In this document: in pieces, positions 39,951-52,395 of the stretch
Position numbering within the stretch: the stretch's first letter is position 1
Layout of the letters: each line of letters begins with the position of its first letter
NCBI RefSeq assembly: GCF_001522545.3
Contig: NC_031768.1
Span: 99,918,214 to 99,982,213, forward strand
Source of the DNA: Parus major
Lineage: Eukaryota; Chordata; Aves; Passeriformes; Paridae
DNA: 64,000 nucleotides
Direction: 5' to 3'
Position numbers and translations under genes: made by a program
Notes under the pieces: generated by a model
Seen by the model: the letters and a program-made list of their open reading frames with translations, nothing else
What the model was told of the DNA's origin: nothing
Databases searched by the model: none

Positions 39951-41684
39951 AACAACACTAATCATATGTTTATATAGAATTACAATGCAATCATATGGCC
40001 CAGGAAAGAAACAAATTAAAGAAAAAACAATCAAGAGAAACAAAATATTGAACTAGTATAGAAAAAAATCCATTTTTGTACCTAATAAAATACTATTGGC
40101 TTTAGTTACATTTATTCCTGTTAAATTTAGAGGTTAAAATGAGAAAGCAAAGATGGAAAAGATCAACCTTTAATATAATAGAATAGGTGTGATAATTTTG
40201 ACATATTATGAATGTTGTAAGATTTACTATTTTCCTTCTTCGCACTTGTGCAGTTGCACAAAAGGAAGTTTAGTATGCCCTTGCAGTGACTTCAAGGGGA
40301 TAAGGAAGTTGAATTCTCTCCAAAATATGCAGTTTTTCACATAAAGTCACTTTCCAAATCCATTTCACCAAACCTTCCATAGTGAAGCAGAGTTGAATGC
40401 ATCCATTGTCTTTTTCTGATATTACAGAAGTGTGGTAAAATGTAAAAATTATTCATCTTTATAATAAATCTACCTATTATTTAGCCCAAAAGGCTGTAAA
40501 ATAATTTGAAACAAAAATTGCATCTGAAAAACGTGCTCAAATATATGTTAATGACTTGTTAAACATGATATTCATATTAGAAATTTGTCATAATTTTTTA
40601 CCAGACAGAGCTTTCTACTACATGTTTTGATTAACTTTGCAATTAATTTGCTATGATTTAAAATAGATTTTTAATAATGTTAGCTACTTTTCTCTTAATA
40701 GAAGAATACAATTTTGAAATAATAAAATAATTTGGATTTTATTTTGTTTTCCTTCTAATAATTTAGTTATTAATGGATATATATGCCTCAACAACTTTTT
40801 TTACTGTCATTAATTTTCACATTCACAATTGTGAAAAGTAAAGGTAGACAAAAAAGAAAAAAAACAAGGAAGAATTTACTGATACTTCCTTGAGCATGGT
40901 TCTACACTGTGAGTTGGTCTTAAAGGCCAAAAAATTTAAATATTTACATTGATAATTAATGTGATAAATTTTAAATGGTTTCACAAGTATTTTCATACTA
41001 TATAAAATGTAATTTATATTATTCAGTGATGACCTGTGAATGAAAAAATGGCATTGTGGCCTTTTCCCTTTGTAAACCTGCAAGACAGATGCATCAAAGC
41101 AGAATCAAGGCATCTGAGTATAATGAAGAAAATAAGCAGATGAATTGATTGGTGTGGTGCTGAAATTTGAGACTTGAACAAAACAAGTTTTTAGAGATTT
41201 TATTTGTTGCTTTCTGGACAATTTTTCTGTGCAATGTGCTTTCTGTGTAAAAATTAAATAGATGAAAAGCCTAAGAGTCCTTGGTCCATACAGCAACTAT
41301 CGTGGACTGGGAATGTATGAGAGAGAGACAGACATTCAGACATTAGGGAATGGAGGGATGATATCAATAAGGAGGCATGTTGTGGAGGTAAGGGTGACAG
41401 GTAGGAAAAGAAAAAGGATCTTCTTCTGAAAATGTGACATACAAGACAGGAAGAAAGATGAGTGTAGGATCTTGGTTTGAGAAAAACATTCCAGTTTTTC
41501 ACTTCTGCCTGTAAGACAATTATGTAATTTAGTATTTGATGAAGTCAGGCCATAGTAAATTATTCCAGTAATTCTGGAATGATGTAACAATTGAAATTTT
41601 AGTACCAATTGACACTGTTTGAGAATGATATGTTAACAATTGGCAGCACCTGATAATTTTACTACTAAAATGAAAATTGCTGCT

Positions 41685-41713
41685 GGTGTGATGGATTACA
41701 GATCCATCACACC
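41685..41713. repeat. Perfect 12-bp inverted repeat (hairpin)
   Basis: GGTGTGATGGAT (41685-41696) and ATCCATCACACC (41702-41713) pair perfectly around a 5-base loop TACAG. No run of T follows, and no function is evident. It may be the trace of a small mobile element or chance. Confidence 0.75.
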
Positions 41714-43704
41714 ATTACACATGTAGGAGGAGTCTTCCTGTCCTAGACTGGATGGCCAGTGTTGGTGATTTACAGGCACACAAAATGATTAATAGACATA
41801 TGCAAACAGTTTATTTTATACATCATTAGTGACAGACTTTGCTCATTTTACCTAGCTATGTTTTCTTTATAATTTTGTCTCCTAATTTAAACTAGTTTAT
41901 GTAATTTTAGAGAGATGTATCAATTCAAAGCAGGCATTTCTGTGGAATTAAAATTCTTGGGGCTTTAGTTTGGCTTTTGTGTTTGATTTTTTTTTTAAAG
42001 TAAAAACAATTACAATTCTTTAATGTCAAGTGAAATTCAAAGAAAAATAGGTACACTGATTTTCTGCTACTCTGGCAGCACTAAGCACCTGAGCCATACA
42101 TGCATTCATTGCCCACCATTATTTAATGTGCAATTATCAAAATGCTTTACATCTAGCAGAAAGTATCTTATGGAAATAGAGAAATTGATATGGTGTTTAA
42201 ATATTAAAAATAATATCCTAGTCAACATTTCCAGGAACTAGAACTGCTTGACAGTAGGAGGGGGCTCTTACTCTTCCTAAAGGTAGAATCAGTCGATAGT
42301 GCATCATACTATTGAATATCAGTGTCATATTGCAATGAATTTTTAGAGGAACCAAAAAAATGGGGCAGGGGAAAAGAAGTCTTACAGGAAGTGTGGTGTT
42401 CTTTACACTTGCTTTGAAAGAAACATATACCTCTCAAAACTTATGAAATCATGGGTTGGATTCCAGAAAAAAAGACCCCTCTGGTTTTACCTAATAATAA
42501 TGGCAAGTTAAAACCAGTATATGATGAGTTTCATTTACTTTTGTGGGTCTTGGATGCTTTTCCTTACAGCCATGATTGTGATAATAGCAGTAAGGTGAAA
42601 GTTAGTAATCCTGAAATTATCCAATTCCTGTCTTCCTATTAAGAATGATTATAGATTAAAATATAGTCACCTAACCACATTTTTGAAGTCATTCTAATAT
42701 TATTTCTTCTTGCAAATGAATATGTGACAGTTATTGTACTTGTCTGTGGAGGTTCTTCTACTTTGTATCCAAGGAAGAGCTATTAATTTTAAAATATTAA
42801 CTATTGAAAAAGGTATGAGGGAGAAAATACAAGAGAAAGATAGATGGCTGTTAACTAAATTGTGGCAGAGTTACAAAAAATAGAGGCACTTTTACAGGAT
42901 CGATGGCAAGGACAGTACTAGATTTGCTGGAGCATGTGGTTTATTAAAGTCCTCGATGATGGGAAACTTATGCCAACATTAATCATTTTAGAGCAAGGCT
43001 TCCAATAATATACTGTAGGAAATGTCCCAGAGTCTCAGACCTGACAATCTGTCGCATACTTTTATTATACGTTCCAGGGGAACAGATAGCCAAAAGTTTG
43101 AAAACCTATGTTCTTAAATTAAGAAGTGCAAATCTGATTCTGCAGACCAGTTTTCCATTATAGTTGTCTGGACACATGTACTGAATCAAGAAATTTGCTG
43201 TATCTAATTTTGTGTATGACACCAAACATACACCAGAGCTGGATCTTTGTCGTCCTTAATTTAATTCCTTTCTGGACAAGGCAGGTGATGTATTAGTCTG
43301 TTCTTGAATTGCTGTTCCTGGACATTATAACTAACAAGGATATCTAAATGCTAGAGACAGCTTTCAGGTCAGAGTTTGTTTCTCTTTAATAATCTTCTAC
43401 ATAGGTTATCCAGAACAAATTCTAATTGGAGTGCCGACCTGTCGGTTTCTTTCTTGCTTGGGAAAATGATCAGCTTGAGTTTAGCTGATGCTGGTGCCAT
43501 AATGTTAACTTCTCTGAAATGCCCATCTAAATTTATAATTTCTTACAGAATCCTACACCCATAGAATAGTTTGGTTTCATTTTATATCTTTGTGATATAG
43601 TTTTTGTTCCTTCAAGGCATCTTTTTCATTTGGATTGCCTTATCTCTCCAGAATAATATTCCATCTTTCATAGTTGAGCCTTAAAACCTTATGAACTTTA
43701 TCAC

Positions 43705-44275
43705 ATCCAAAGACCCGTGGCCAGCAGGCTGAAAGAAATGATTCCAGCTCTCTACCCACCTTTTGTGAGACTTCCACCTGCAGTGCTGCATCCAGCTCTG
43801 GGACACCAAATACAAAAAGGTCACGGATTTGCTGGAGCAGGTCCAGGTGAGGGCTGTGAAGGTGATCAGAGTGCTGGAGCAGCTCAGCTATGGGAACAGC
43901 CTGAGGAAGTTGATGTTGATAAGCCTGGAGAAGAGAAGGCTCCAATGACACATTTGCAGCATTTCCGTGTGCACAGGGGGCTTATAAGAGAGAATTTTTA
44001 TCTGTAGTGATAGCATAAGGACAATGGTTTTCAACTGAAACAGAGATATTAGAAATTAGACTTTAGGAAGAAATTACTTTTTTTTAGTTGTAAGAGAGAT
44101 GAGATCCTGCCCAGAGAAGTTGTAGCTGCCTCGTCCCTGGAAGTGTTCAATGCCAGGCTGGATGGGGCTCTGAGCAACCTGGTCTAGCTGGAAGTGTCCT
44201 TACCCATGGCAGGGGATTTGAACTGGTTAATCTTTAAGGTCCTTTCAAACCTGAGCTATTCTCTGACATTGTGTG
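43705..44275 (+). mobile_element. CR1 LINE fragment, sense, the longest copy in the window
   Basis: Starts AAAGACCCGTGGCCAGCAGG and continues through GTGCTGCATCCAGCTCTGGG, GGATTTGCTGGAGCAGGTCC, GTGATCAGAGTGCTGGAGCAG, AGCCTGGAGAAGAGAAGGCTCC, GTCCCTGGAAGTGTTCAATGCC, AGCAACCTGGTCTAGCTGG, CTTTAAGGTCCTTTCAAACC. This is the end of the reverse transcriptase ORF followed by the 3' UTR of CR1, in sense direction. Internal gaps relative to the family are apparent around 43950-44030. Open frames in both directions here are remnants of the LINE and not host genes. Confidence 0.9.
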
Positions 44276-47200
44276 CATCTATTAAATTATATCAATTTTG
44301 TCATTTTTTTTAAGTTTTGGGGGTTTTTATTTATTTTGTTTTCAGAAAAGTGTTAAAAGTTCAGATATAAGAAATACTCTCAGGGTTGATTTTTTTTTAA
44401 CAGTGTATTCAAGCTCCTACTTCTACTTATCTGTTTAGAACTCAAGTAAGTCATCTTAACTTTTTACTTTATGTAAAAAAGCTTAAAAGGAACACTTCAT
44501 TTGCACCCTGCATTGAATCTTGTCAGGTGTAAATTAATTCTCATTTACATAGAAGCTAAGCAGAGCACATTATTATTTTTAATTATTCTAATTTTCTAAC
44601 TGATTTTCATTGAATCTTTTATTTTTTAGAACAATACATATATTGCATTTAAAGATTCTTTCATAGGACTACCTTCTCATATCTTGGTTTTACTTCATTT
44701 TCAATTGATAGAACTTTTTGATCAATATTCTGGTTATTACTGTAATTTTTTGTTTTATCAGGCTTTGTAGACATATAAAATAGTCAGACATATTTCAAAG
44801 ACTTGGCTTTAAGGTTTGTTATTTTTCCTGATTGTTTTATATTAAGCGTAATGTGTGTTTATGTTTGATAAATACTAATTCTGTAACCATTTAAGCATAC
44901 TAAACAGCAGTAAGTTATGAAGACCATACAAGAAAAAACAAGTTCTCTTTATAAACAAATTATTCCCTTCCAACTCAATTTTTTTCATTTCATAGGAAAT
45001 GTAAAATATCTTTTATTTATACTGTAAAATGAAAATTATTTCCAGAATTATATTCTTTTTGCAGGAAATCACTTTAAGCATCTTAATCTGTTCCTGACTA
45101 GGAAATCAAAAATCATTTGTTTTAAGATTATTTCTCTGAATCGAGTCATTAGCACAGTCCTCTTCTTTTTGTATATTGGAGCTCTTGACTGGGGAAATGG
45201 CTGCAAAGCCTTTTTACACAGGCTTTTTTGAGAGGGAAATTACAAAGCTCTTTTTTGAGGGGAATGCTTTACAATTTTGAGTTTTTTGATTTGGGATATA
45301 TCTTGATTTGACAGACTTTTAGTCCAATTTTTGGTTTATTGTGTTTATGAATGTTAATACCTGCAGCTCTGTACAGATGGCAGTCCATAACTCACTTATT
45401 CTTTTAAAATATCAACAGATACTATGGGCATCCAAAATCTACCTTTAGAAGAGAGAGAAGTCTGAATTGGAAGTTCCTATTCTCTTAAATGCTTTTATCT
45501 GCAGTATAGAAGTGTACACTACTTTCTCAGTTGTAAGTCTTAAAATAGGATATGAGTTTGCCACATGTGTATTGAGCATCTAACCACAAAACGTTATCTA
45601 GGAAGGAGGATTTCTCAGATCCAGAGTATCTTTTAATGCTGAACATTCATGCCTAGTGTTCATTAATATAGTAAACTTATTGTGAGATTGCACATTGGAA
45701 CTCAGTGCTTACACAAAATGTGTGAAATAACCCCACTTGGAACTTCGCAAAGTCTAATGAGATTTCCAATCTATTTGTTGAACATGCTATTCATCCATCT
45801 ATTGAACATCCAGAAATACATTTGTACAGTTTTCTTACAAGTTATTCCCACCACAAGCTTCATTCCTGGAGGAAAAGCAAGGCTCTGAGCCTTGCTATTC
45901 TGAGATTGTTGACCATAGCTAACCATAAAACATGCTTATGCAGTTTTCTTTTTTCTTCATATTCTCCACTAGTGTGAGATGTCACACTCTGAGGAATCTT
46001 TGATAGTCTGTTCTTTGTAATAAACAGTTTAGCTGCTGAAATATAGGGTATTTAAAGGTCTGTGAAAATCAAGATCACTAGAATTACTTATTAAAACTCG
46101 TGGAGCAGAAAGATGAGCTCCTGTGTCTCGTAAATAAATTCATAGCCAGGCAAGCTTTACTTATTTGGATGAAAATGCTTGTTTTTCTACAAAAAATAAG
46201 GGCTGAACAGTTATTAAAGGAGATGCTGCTGGCCTTGAGCAATATAGCAGCTTTGATCTGTGTTTTAAAACTTCTATTGATAACAGTTCTTTTTGCTCAA
46301 AGTCTGTATATCTGCATGCAGCAGCAGCATATGTCATCAAAAAGTTATGCTTTTTGACAGAGGCAAACAGGAAAAAGTTGGAAATATGCACTTCGGGGAA
46401 AAAAAAAAAAAAAAAAGAAGAACTAGATGTTTTTAACCATTCCTGAAGCTAAATTTTACTTCATTCTAAAGATGCTCAGTTCTGGTCTTTGATAGACCTA
46501 TTAGGAATTTTCTTGCCTAAAACTAAGCTATACGTGAGAGGACTAGAACAGATTTTCCAGAGACACATATGGAAAGATATAGGAGCTATTTATCAAAAAA
46601 ATACATATATCTATCTTAGATATTAAAACAACAACAGCTGCAACTGATAATTCTCTTTTGGAATTAAACCCCTAAGGGAGTATCCTTGACTAAAGAATCT
46701 TTTTTAATACCGTTAAAAGACAATAGCGATTAAATTAGGAACTAACACAAATCAATATTTGATTAAAAAACCCCACTATTCACCCAAGAGATAAGAAGAA
46801 AAGGGAAAAGACTACTCCCTCTCATTCTATAGAGCTCCCTAAACTTCCTGCTCTCCAGCGAAACAGTGAGTAGAAGGGATAAGTCTTGTCACTTAGTGGC
46901 ACTGCAGTATGAAAATCACAGTTACTTTGCAAACCAGCGATTTCCTCTGTGTCAGATTCATTGTTTGGTGTATGTTTAATGCAGCCAATTCTTACAAGCC
47001 AAGTCAGATGTGTAAGAAAAACATATAATCTTTTTCCTTGGCTGTAGCTGGATAATTTCATAAGAAACTGATATAAACATTGTCCTAAATAATGTAATCA
47101 CAATATATTTTTTTTTAAGTAGGTAGAATACATTGTAACATTTTTTGTATTATTTTGCTTTTTTTTTTAAAGTTTTATTTCCACAAATAAATACCTCTCT

Positions 47201-47679
47201 TTAGAAATATTTCATAAAGTATGATAAAGTTCCAGTCAGAAATGGGTGAAGCCATAGCACAAGAAAATTAGAGGAGTGAATGTAATTTCTCCATAGCGAA
47301 AGAATCAGGACATGAACGGACAAGATATGTTTTTAGGTCACCTCCCTTTGTCATATGACAGTCTGGCTGAAGAGTTTGTCATCCTCAAGAGGAAACACTC
47401 ATCCTCATTTCTGAGAGAGTCTTTCAAGGCCTGTAATTGCCTAATATTAAATATATTTAACAGATATTCTCTTTCCCAAGAAGTTCAGCTGAAACTGTTT
47501 AGGAGAGGAGAAAGTGACCGAGACAAAAGCCCAAGAAACTCACAGTTGAATACTAATACTTCCATGTTCAGTGGTAAACTGACACAAAAAATCAATTGAA
47601 ATTTCTCATTGAACATGAAAACTTGGATATGAGTATACAGCTTGTTTTACTAAACTGGTTAATAAACTTCCTTTTCCAG

Positions 47680-47867
47680 TTGCTCCAACATTCGTGTCAA
47701 ATCAAACCATGTATTACTCTTGGGAAGGCAATCCCATCAATATAAGCTGTGAAGTGCTAGCAAATCCGTCTGCCTCAGTTCAGTGGAAAAGAGGAAAATT
47801 AGTTTTACCTGTAAAAAATACAACTCATTTGAAGACCTACAGTACAGGAAGAAAGCTGATTCTAGAG
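47680..47867 (+). CDS. NCAM2: NCAM2 exon, first half of Ig domain 5
   Basis: This 188-bp exon has acceptor ccttttccag and donor gtaaga. It completes the split codon (Phe) with two bases and adds 62 codons, from [10 protein letters not shown] to GRKLILE, ending in phase 0. It includes [13 protein letters not shown], a near-identical match to remembered mammalian NCAM2, with the first Ig5 cysteine and the strand C Trp in VQWKRG. Three glycosylation sequons are visible: SNQTM, INISC and KNTTH. Ig5 of NCAM proteins is a membrane-proximal Ig domain that carries glycans; polysialylation is known for NCAM1 and is not implied here. The frame remains open past the donor, which is incidental. Confidence 0.96.
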
Positions 47868-48548
47868 GTAAGACTGCAAATGGAAATCAGTGTGGTGGTG
47901 GAACATAATTCTGTCCTCAGTTTGGCAGCACTGCAAGTACTGTAGAGGGTATTTAAGGCTAAAACCTACAATTTTATAAGTAACACTCCTTAAAAAGGGA
48001 ACAAAACAATCAACAATTATATATGGACTGATCTATCTACACATTTCTTATGAATAGGCAAAAAATAAACCCTATTTGAATGGCTTATGCTCAGTTTTCC
48101 AACCACACACTACAAAAATATACTTTAGATAATTCTTAGAATTAAAAAAAATCCAGAAATAGATTTAAAACTAAACTATCAAGCTAAGACTGAAAATTAA
48201 TGTGACTTCCTGGTAGGCTCTTGATATCTACAAAATGTTTATTAGTTTTTGGTTTTTTGTTTGTTTGGGTTTTTTTTAATTCTTGTTTAAAAGTGAAATT
48301 ATAAAGATGAACAATGTTACTATTTTCCATGATCAGAGAATTAAATTAATGAGATTTAAACATTTCATTTGAAGTTGAGAAGGGGGAATCAAACATGAAA
48401 AACATACATTTAGGTCTATATTTGGAGAATATACTAGATATGTTGAAGAACACATCTGCGTATTGGTTAAGGAGACCATACTTGAATTTCTGATTTAAAA
48501 ATAAATTTAATTAGCAACTAATATTTACAAAGTATGTTTATTTTAAAG
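47868..48548 (+). other. NCAM2: NCAM2 intron between the two Ig5 exons
   Basis: A short 681-bp phase-0 intron with donor gtaaga and acceptor ttttaaag. The acceptor has a weak polypyrimidine tract (A-rich before AAAG). Plain AT-rich sequence without repeats that I can identify. Confidence 0.85.
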
Positions 48549-48645
48549 ATTGCTCCCACATCCGACAGTGATTTTGGACGGTATAATTGTACAGCCACAA
48601 ACAGAATAGGAACAAGACATCAGGAGTATACACTTGGTCAAGCTG
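48549..48645 (+). CDS. NCAM2: NCAM2 exon, second half of Ig domain 5
   Basis: This 97-bp exon is flanked by ttttaaag and gtaagt. It starts in phase 0 and encodes 32 codons, from [10 protein letters not shown] to EYTLGQA, plus the first base of a split Asp codon. The strand F motif [11 protein letters not shown] contains the second Ig5 cysteine and an N-C-T sequon. The peptide [15 protein letters not shown] is the end of Ig5 and leads directly to the FN3 module via the next exon (Asp-Val-Pro-Ser). Confidence 0.95.
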
Positions 48646-50617
48646 GTAAGTTCAAATTTTGTTTCCTTTAATTTTTTTTCCTACTTTAATCAACATGAAG
48701 TTCAGACACACAATCCTCTGTTTATTTCATTCCATGGACTGTTTGTAGATAATTTTATTGTCTAAGAGCTGAGCTGCAATATAAAGTAAAATAAACCAGT
48801 TCCCTCAGAATATGAATCTTCTTTTGATTTAATTTTAAAGCTTTCTGAAGCTTGAAGAAAATTAGTTTAACCTTTTTTCCTTTGCTCTTACTATATCCTA
48901 CATTTATAACAATGTATTTTTATTACTTCAGCAGAGACACATATGGTTTGCAGTCAGTAAAAGTAAGAAGGAATTAGAAAATTCTTTTTTTCCTTTTTCT
49001 CCTTCTTTATTTTCTTGAAAAAGCAACAATGACAAAAAGATTGAAATACTCCAGCAAAGAATTTCTATCTCCATTTGCACTTTTAATTATTAAGAAAGCA
49101 GAATTTGACTGGAGTGCTAGATTGAAATAATTTAAGCTCTGAGATATTCTACGTCCTATTGTTACAGAATGTCCGAATATTTTTATGTCCTGTTGTTGTT
49201 CAAGCAAATAAAAAAATCTGTTTATTCTTGGGCAGAAATAACTATTAACTGAAACTAAATGAGTTTCTTAGCAGTGCTTGCAATTACATTTTCTTATGGA
49301 ATGGACTGACGCTATTTATAAAAACTTTTTTTTTCTCTAGTTCTTCTTCCTTTTTAATTTTTTCTTTAAATTTTATTTTTATATAAGAAAAAAAAAAAAA
49401 CATAAAACCCCACTTTAGACTCCTACCAGGAAGAGTTTTAGTGGGGAGCATTCCTGAAGCATGCACATCCAGTCACATGGCAACTCTGACCTGGCCTGCT
49501 GCTATTATTTATTTTTGCTCCATTGGGCAATTATTTTCTTTTAGTGTCTCAGGAATTATAAAACCTCATTATTTATTAATAGTCTTCTTAGACTTTGTAC
49601 ACAATTTTGAAAGTTTTTCCCATTATCTCTGTAGGATACTAGCACACCTTCCTACTATAATATACCTTTTGGTTTTGAAGAACTGTGGAAAGTACTGAGC
49701 TTCCTAAAATAGGAAAATGTGGGGTTCAAATTTCTGTGAAACACAATTTTGCATCATTTAGAAGATCCATTACCCTTCATTTTTCAACTTTTTTGGCGTG
49801 TTAGCTGTGGTGTGATCTTACCTTCCTTTGACAGCTACATTTGACTACCAAGAAAGAAAACTTTTCTTGAAGCCACGAACATAAATAATAGGAAAGGAAA
49901 GAAAACCCCTGCTTGCATCCCTCTGGTGTCTTACCTCTCTGGAGAGAAAATGATGAGAAAATATTGTGGTTGCCACTGTATGCTTTTTTTTTCATAAATG
50001 TGTATACACTTGGGAGATCATTTCAACAGATATTCTCCAGAATGGTTTTGTTTTTTTCTTATATTTGCAGAACAACATCTCATCACAATGCATGATACTA
50101 CAGGATGATTGTTTTAGCTATGTATATATCCCCTGCTTTTATTAATTAATCAATTTTAATAAATAATATTAGCATTGAAAAGTTAATTGAAAAAGCACAT
50201 AATATTTTGTCATTTTATTTCAGGAAATTCACACATGAGCTCCCCTGGAAATGCAAGGAAAAACAAATAACAAGCTATAATACTTTCTTTTTGCTTTTAA
50301 ATACAACTACATCAGAAATGGCACCGATGGCAGTTTTTTAAACATATTAATATTCTCTACTTCTGCAATGTTTTGCTTATCTTTTTTTCAGACAATTCAT
50401 CAGAAAGCTAGATGAACACTTAAAAATATGTATTTTAGTTATAATAAGGGGAATGAGAATAAATAGAGCTATGGGAAGAGAGCATGTAAAGCATGAACTA
50501 TATGGGTATATTCTAGTTAATTATATTAAATGCAGAAAATAGGAAAAAAAAAACAAAACAGGATGTTTAGTAATGATAATGAATAGGGCTGGAAAAACTG
50601 GATTTGGGGTGTCACTG

Positions 50618-50649
50618 TGCACTACTATGCACTACCTGCTATGCACTAC
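50618..50649. repeat. Small imperfect tandem repeat, three TGCACTAC units
   Basis: TGCACTAC occurs at 50618-50625, 50628-50635 and 50642-50649, spaced 10 and 14 bp, within CTATGCACTAC-like units. It is probably a young local duplication. Confidence 0.7.
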
Positions 50650-52261
50650 TTACAGTAGTGTAATGCCTAATACTAAGTATCCTGAAAGGTTGGTATTTGC
50701 TCTAAATAGACTTTGTTTCTGGAATAAAACCCCAAATGTGTAATTCATCATTACAAGTTTTGCACTTAAACTGGCATCAGCTGGAAATGGAAAATGATCA
50801 GGGACACAGAGGATAAAACCACTATAATAATTACAGGTATAAGATGTCAAATGCAGCTTTCTCCCTAGTTTTATTACCTTGGTTGCTTCACTTTGGTTGA
50901 TTAGGAAGGCCTAATGATTGATATTTTCCATATTAAAGGCTATAATTTAATTTAATGTATTTCAATGCAGCCTGCTTTGCCTCCTGGCTTTGATTTTAAA
51001 TATAAATTCTGGGGCATAGAATGTTTTTAAAAAGACTCTGTCAGGGAAAAATAAATACAATTCCTATCTGGGAGACAGTATTAAGTAAAGTATACAGCTA
51101 GGGTAAATTTGATCACAAATGATCATTTTACTGAATAGTTTTTTTCCTTAAATTCTTCAGGAATTACTTGTTCCTTCATGGTTTGTTCCATTTTCTGCTT
51201 CGCTGGATTTCAGCACAATCAAACTACATTTTGTTTTATTAATTTACTTCTACTTAGAAAGTTATACTGTCAAAATTCCATTATCTTTATTTGAGTTTCC
51301 TTCCTTAAGAAATTAGACTTACTGCTGATTTAAAAAAGGAATATTTCTTTCAGAATTGATATGCAATTTACAGCCATGTTTGTATGACAGAAAAACCATA
51401 ACTGTTCACTCAGATTATACAGAGCTACTCAATCAGACTGAATTCTGTTTAAACCTTTCAAAACAACTGAAAAGCTGTAGAGTATGTGAAGTTTCATTCT
51501 GGAATGAAATCTGCTTAGAAACTTCAGACTTCTGTTGAAAGCTGAATCAGATGTGCTCATGATGTGACTGCTGTGGTGATCAACTTTTAGAAATACCACA
51601 TGGGCGCCCTCCTTTTTCCTTTCCTGAGCTTTTAAAATGTTATGTGACATATAGAATGTGAAAAGAGCCATACTCACTTGTTTCCACTTCAGGTTAGATG
51701 CTTCATGTCAGAACAACAGCCACAACTTTTATTTTAGAATTTAACTTACAGTCTGGTTTTAATCTGAGTCAGGCTTAAATTTTGGCAATCTAGGTCAGCT
51801 TGGCAGGTTGCCCCAATGGCTCTCAGAGCCTGAGGTGAGCACAGATATTCCTGGATTTGTCCAAATCTAGTTTATGCATAATTTATGTGAAATATCGCTA
51901 TTCAGGGAGCCAGTATGAACTAGAAATGCATTCTTCTGTTTTGTCAAGGTCTCAGTATAATTATTTTAAATGTTTTGTGTAGGTAAATAGAAAGTCACAT
52001 GGCCATCAGTAGTTTAGAACTATGTTATTGGAATAGGTAATTTAATATCTTAAAATGGTAAACTTTAAGGTTGTGATACAGAACTTAATGAGAATCTTGA
52101 AAGTTTCTCTTTTTTTATTTATTAAAGTAGATTTTCTGCATAGCTGGATATATAGCTGGGCTGAATCTTGAGCCCTAAAAAGTCAACTAGGATTCACCTC
52201 TAAGGATCTCGTAGCCTTACTCTTCCTAGACTTTCCTTTCCCCTTCTTCCTTGTATTCTGG

Positions 52262-52395
52262 GATGGAATAGGTTTTAAAAGTCCTGCTTTGGGCAGGAAC
52301 ACTTTTCACTAGACCAGGGTGATCAATGTCCTGCCCAACCTGGCCTTGAGCACTTCCAGTGATGGGGCATCCACAGCTTCTCTGAGCAAATGAGA
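52262..52395 (-). mobile_element. CR1 LINE 3'-end fragment, antisense
   Basis: Antisense CR1 words in order: GGCAGGAACACTTTTCACTAGACCAGGGTG, then CCCAACCTGGCCTTGAGCAC, TTCCAGTGATGGGGCATCCACAGCTTCTCTGAGCAA. The very 3' tail is shortened (GGATGGAATAGGTTTTAAAAGTCC). The minus-strand open frame at 52323-52616 partly overlaps it and is not a gene. Confidence 0.85.

Larger units (their letters stand above)
34534..47679 (+). other. NCAM2: NCAM2 intron between Ig4 and Ig5
   Basis: A 13.1 kb phase-1 intron, donor gtaagt, acceptor ccttttccag. It holds three CR1 fragments (39500-39675, 39803-39950, 43705-44275), a perfect 12-bp stem hairpin at 41685-41713, a (TA)n run near 35661-35674 and an A-rich run near 46400-46417. 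A somewhat GC-richer stretch at 36600-36790 is not identifiable. The rest shows nothing but AT-rich sequence. Confidence 0.8.

Noticed and set aside
43640..44007. Open frames on both strands of about 100 codons
   Set aside because: They lie inside the CR1 LINE copy and are truncated remnants or antisense readings of it.
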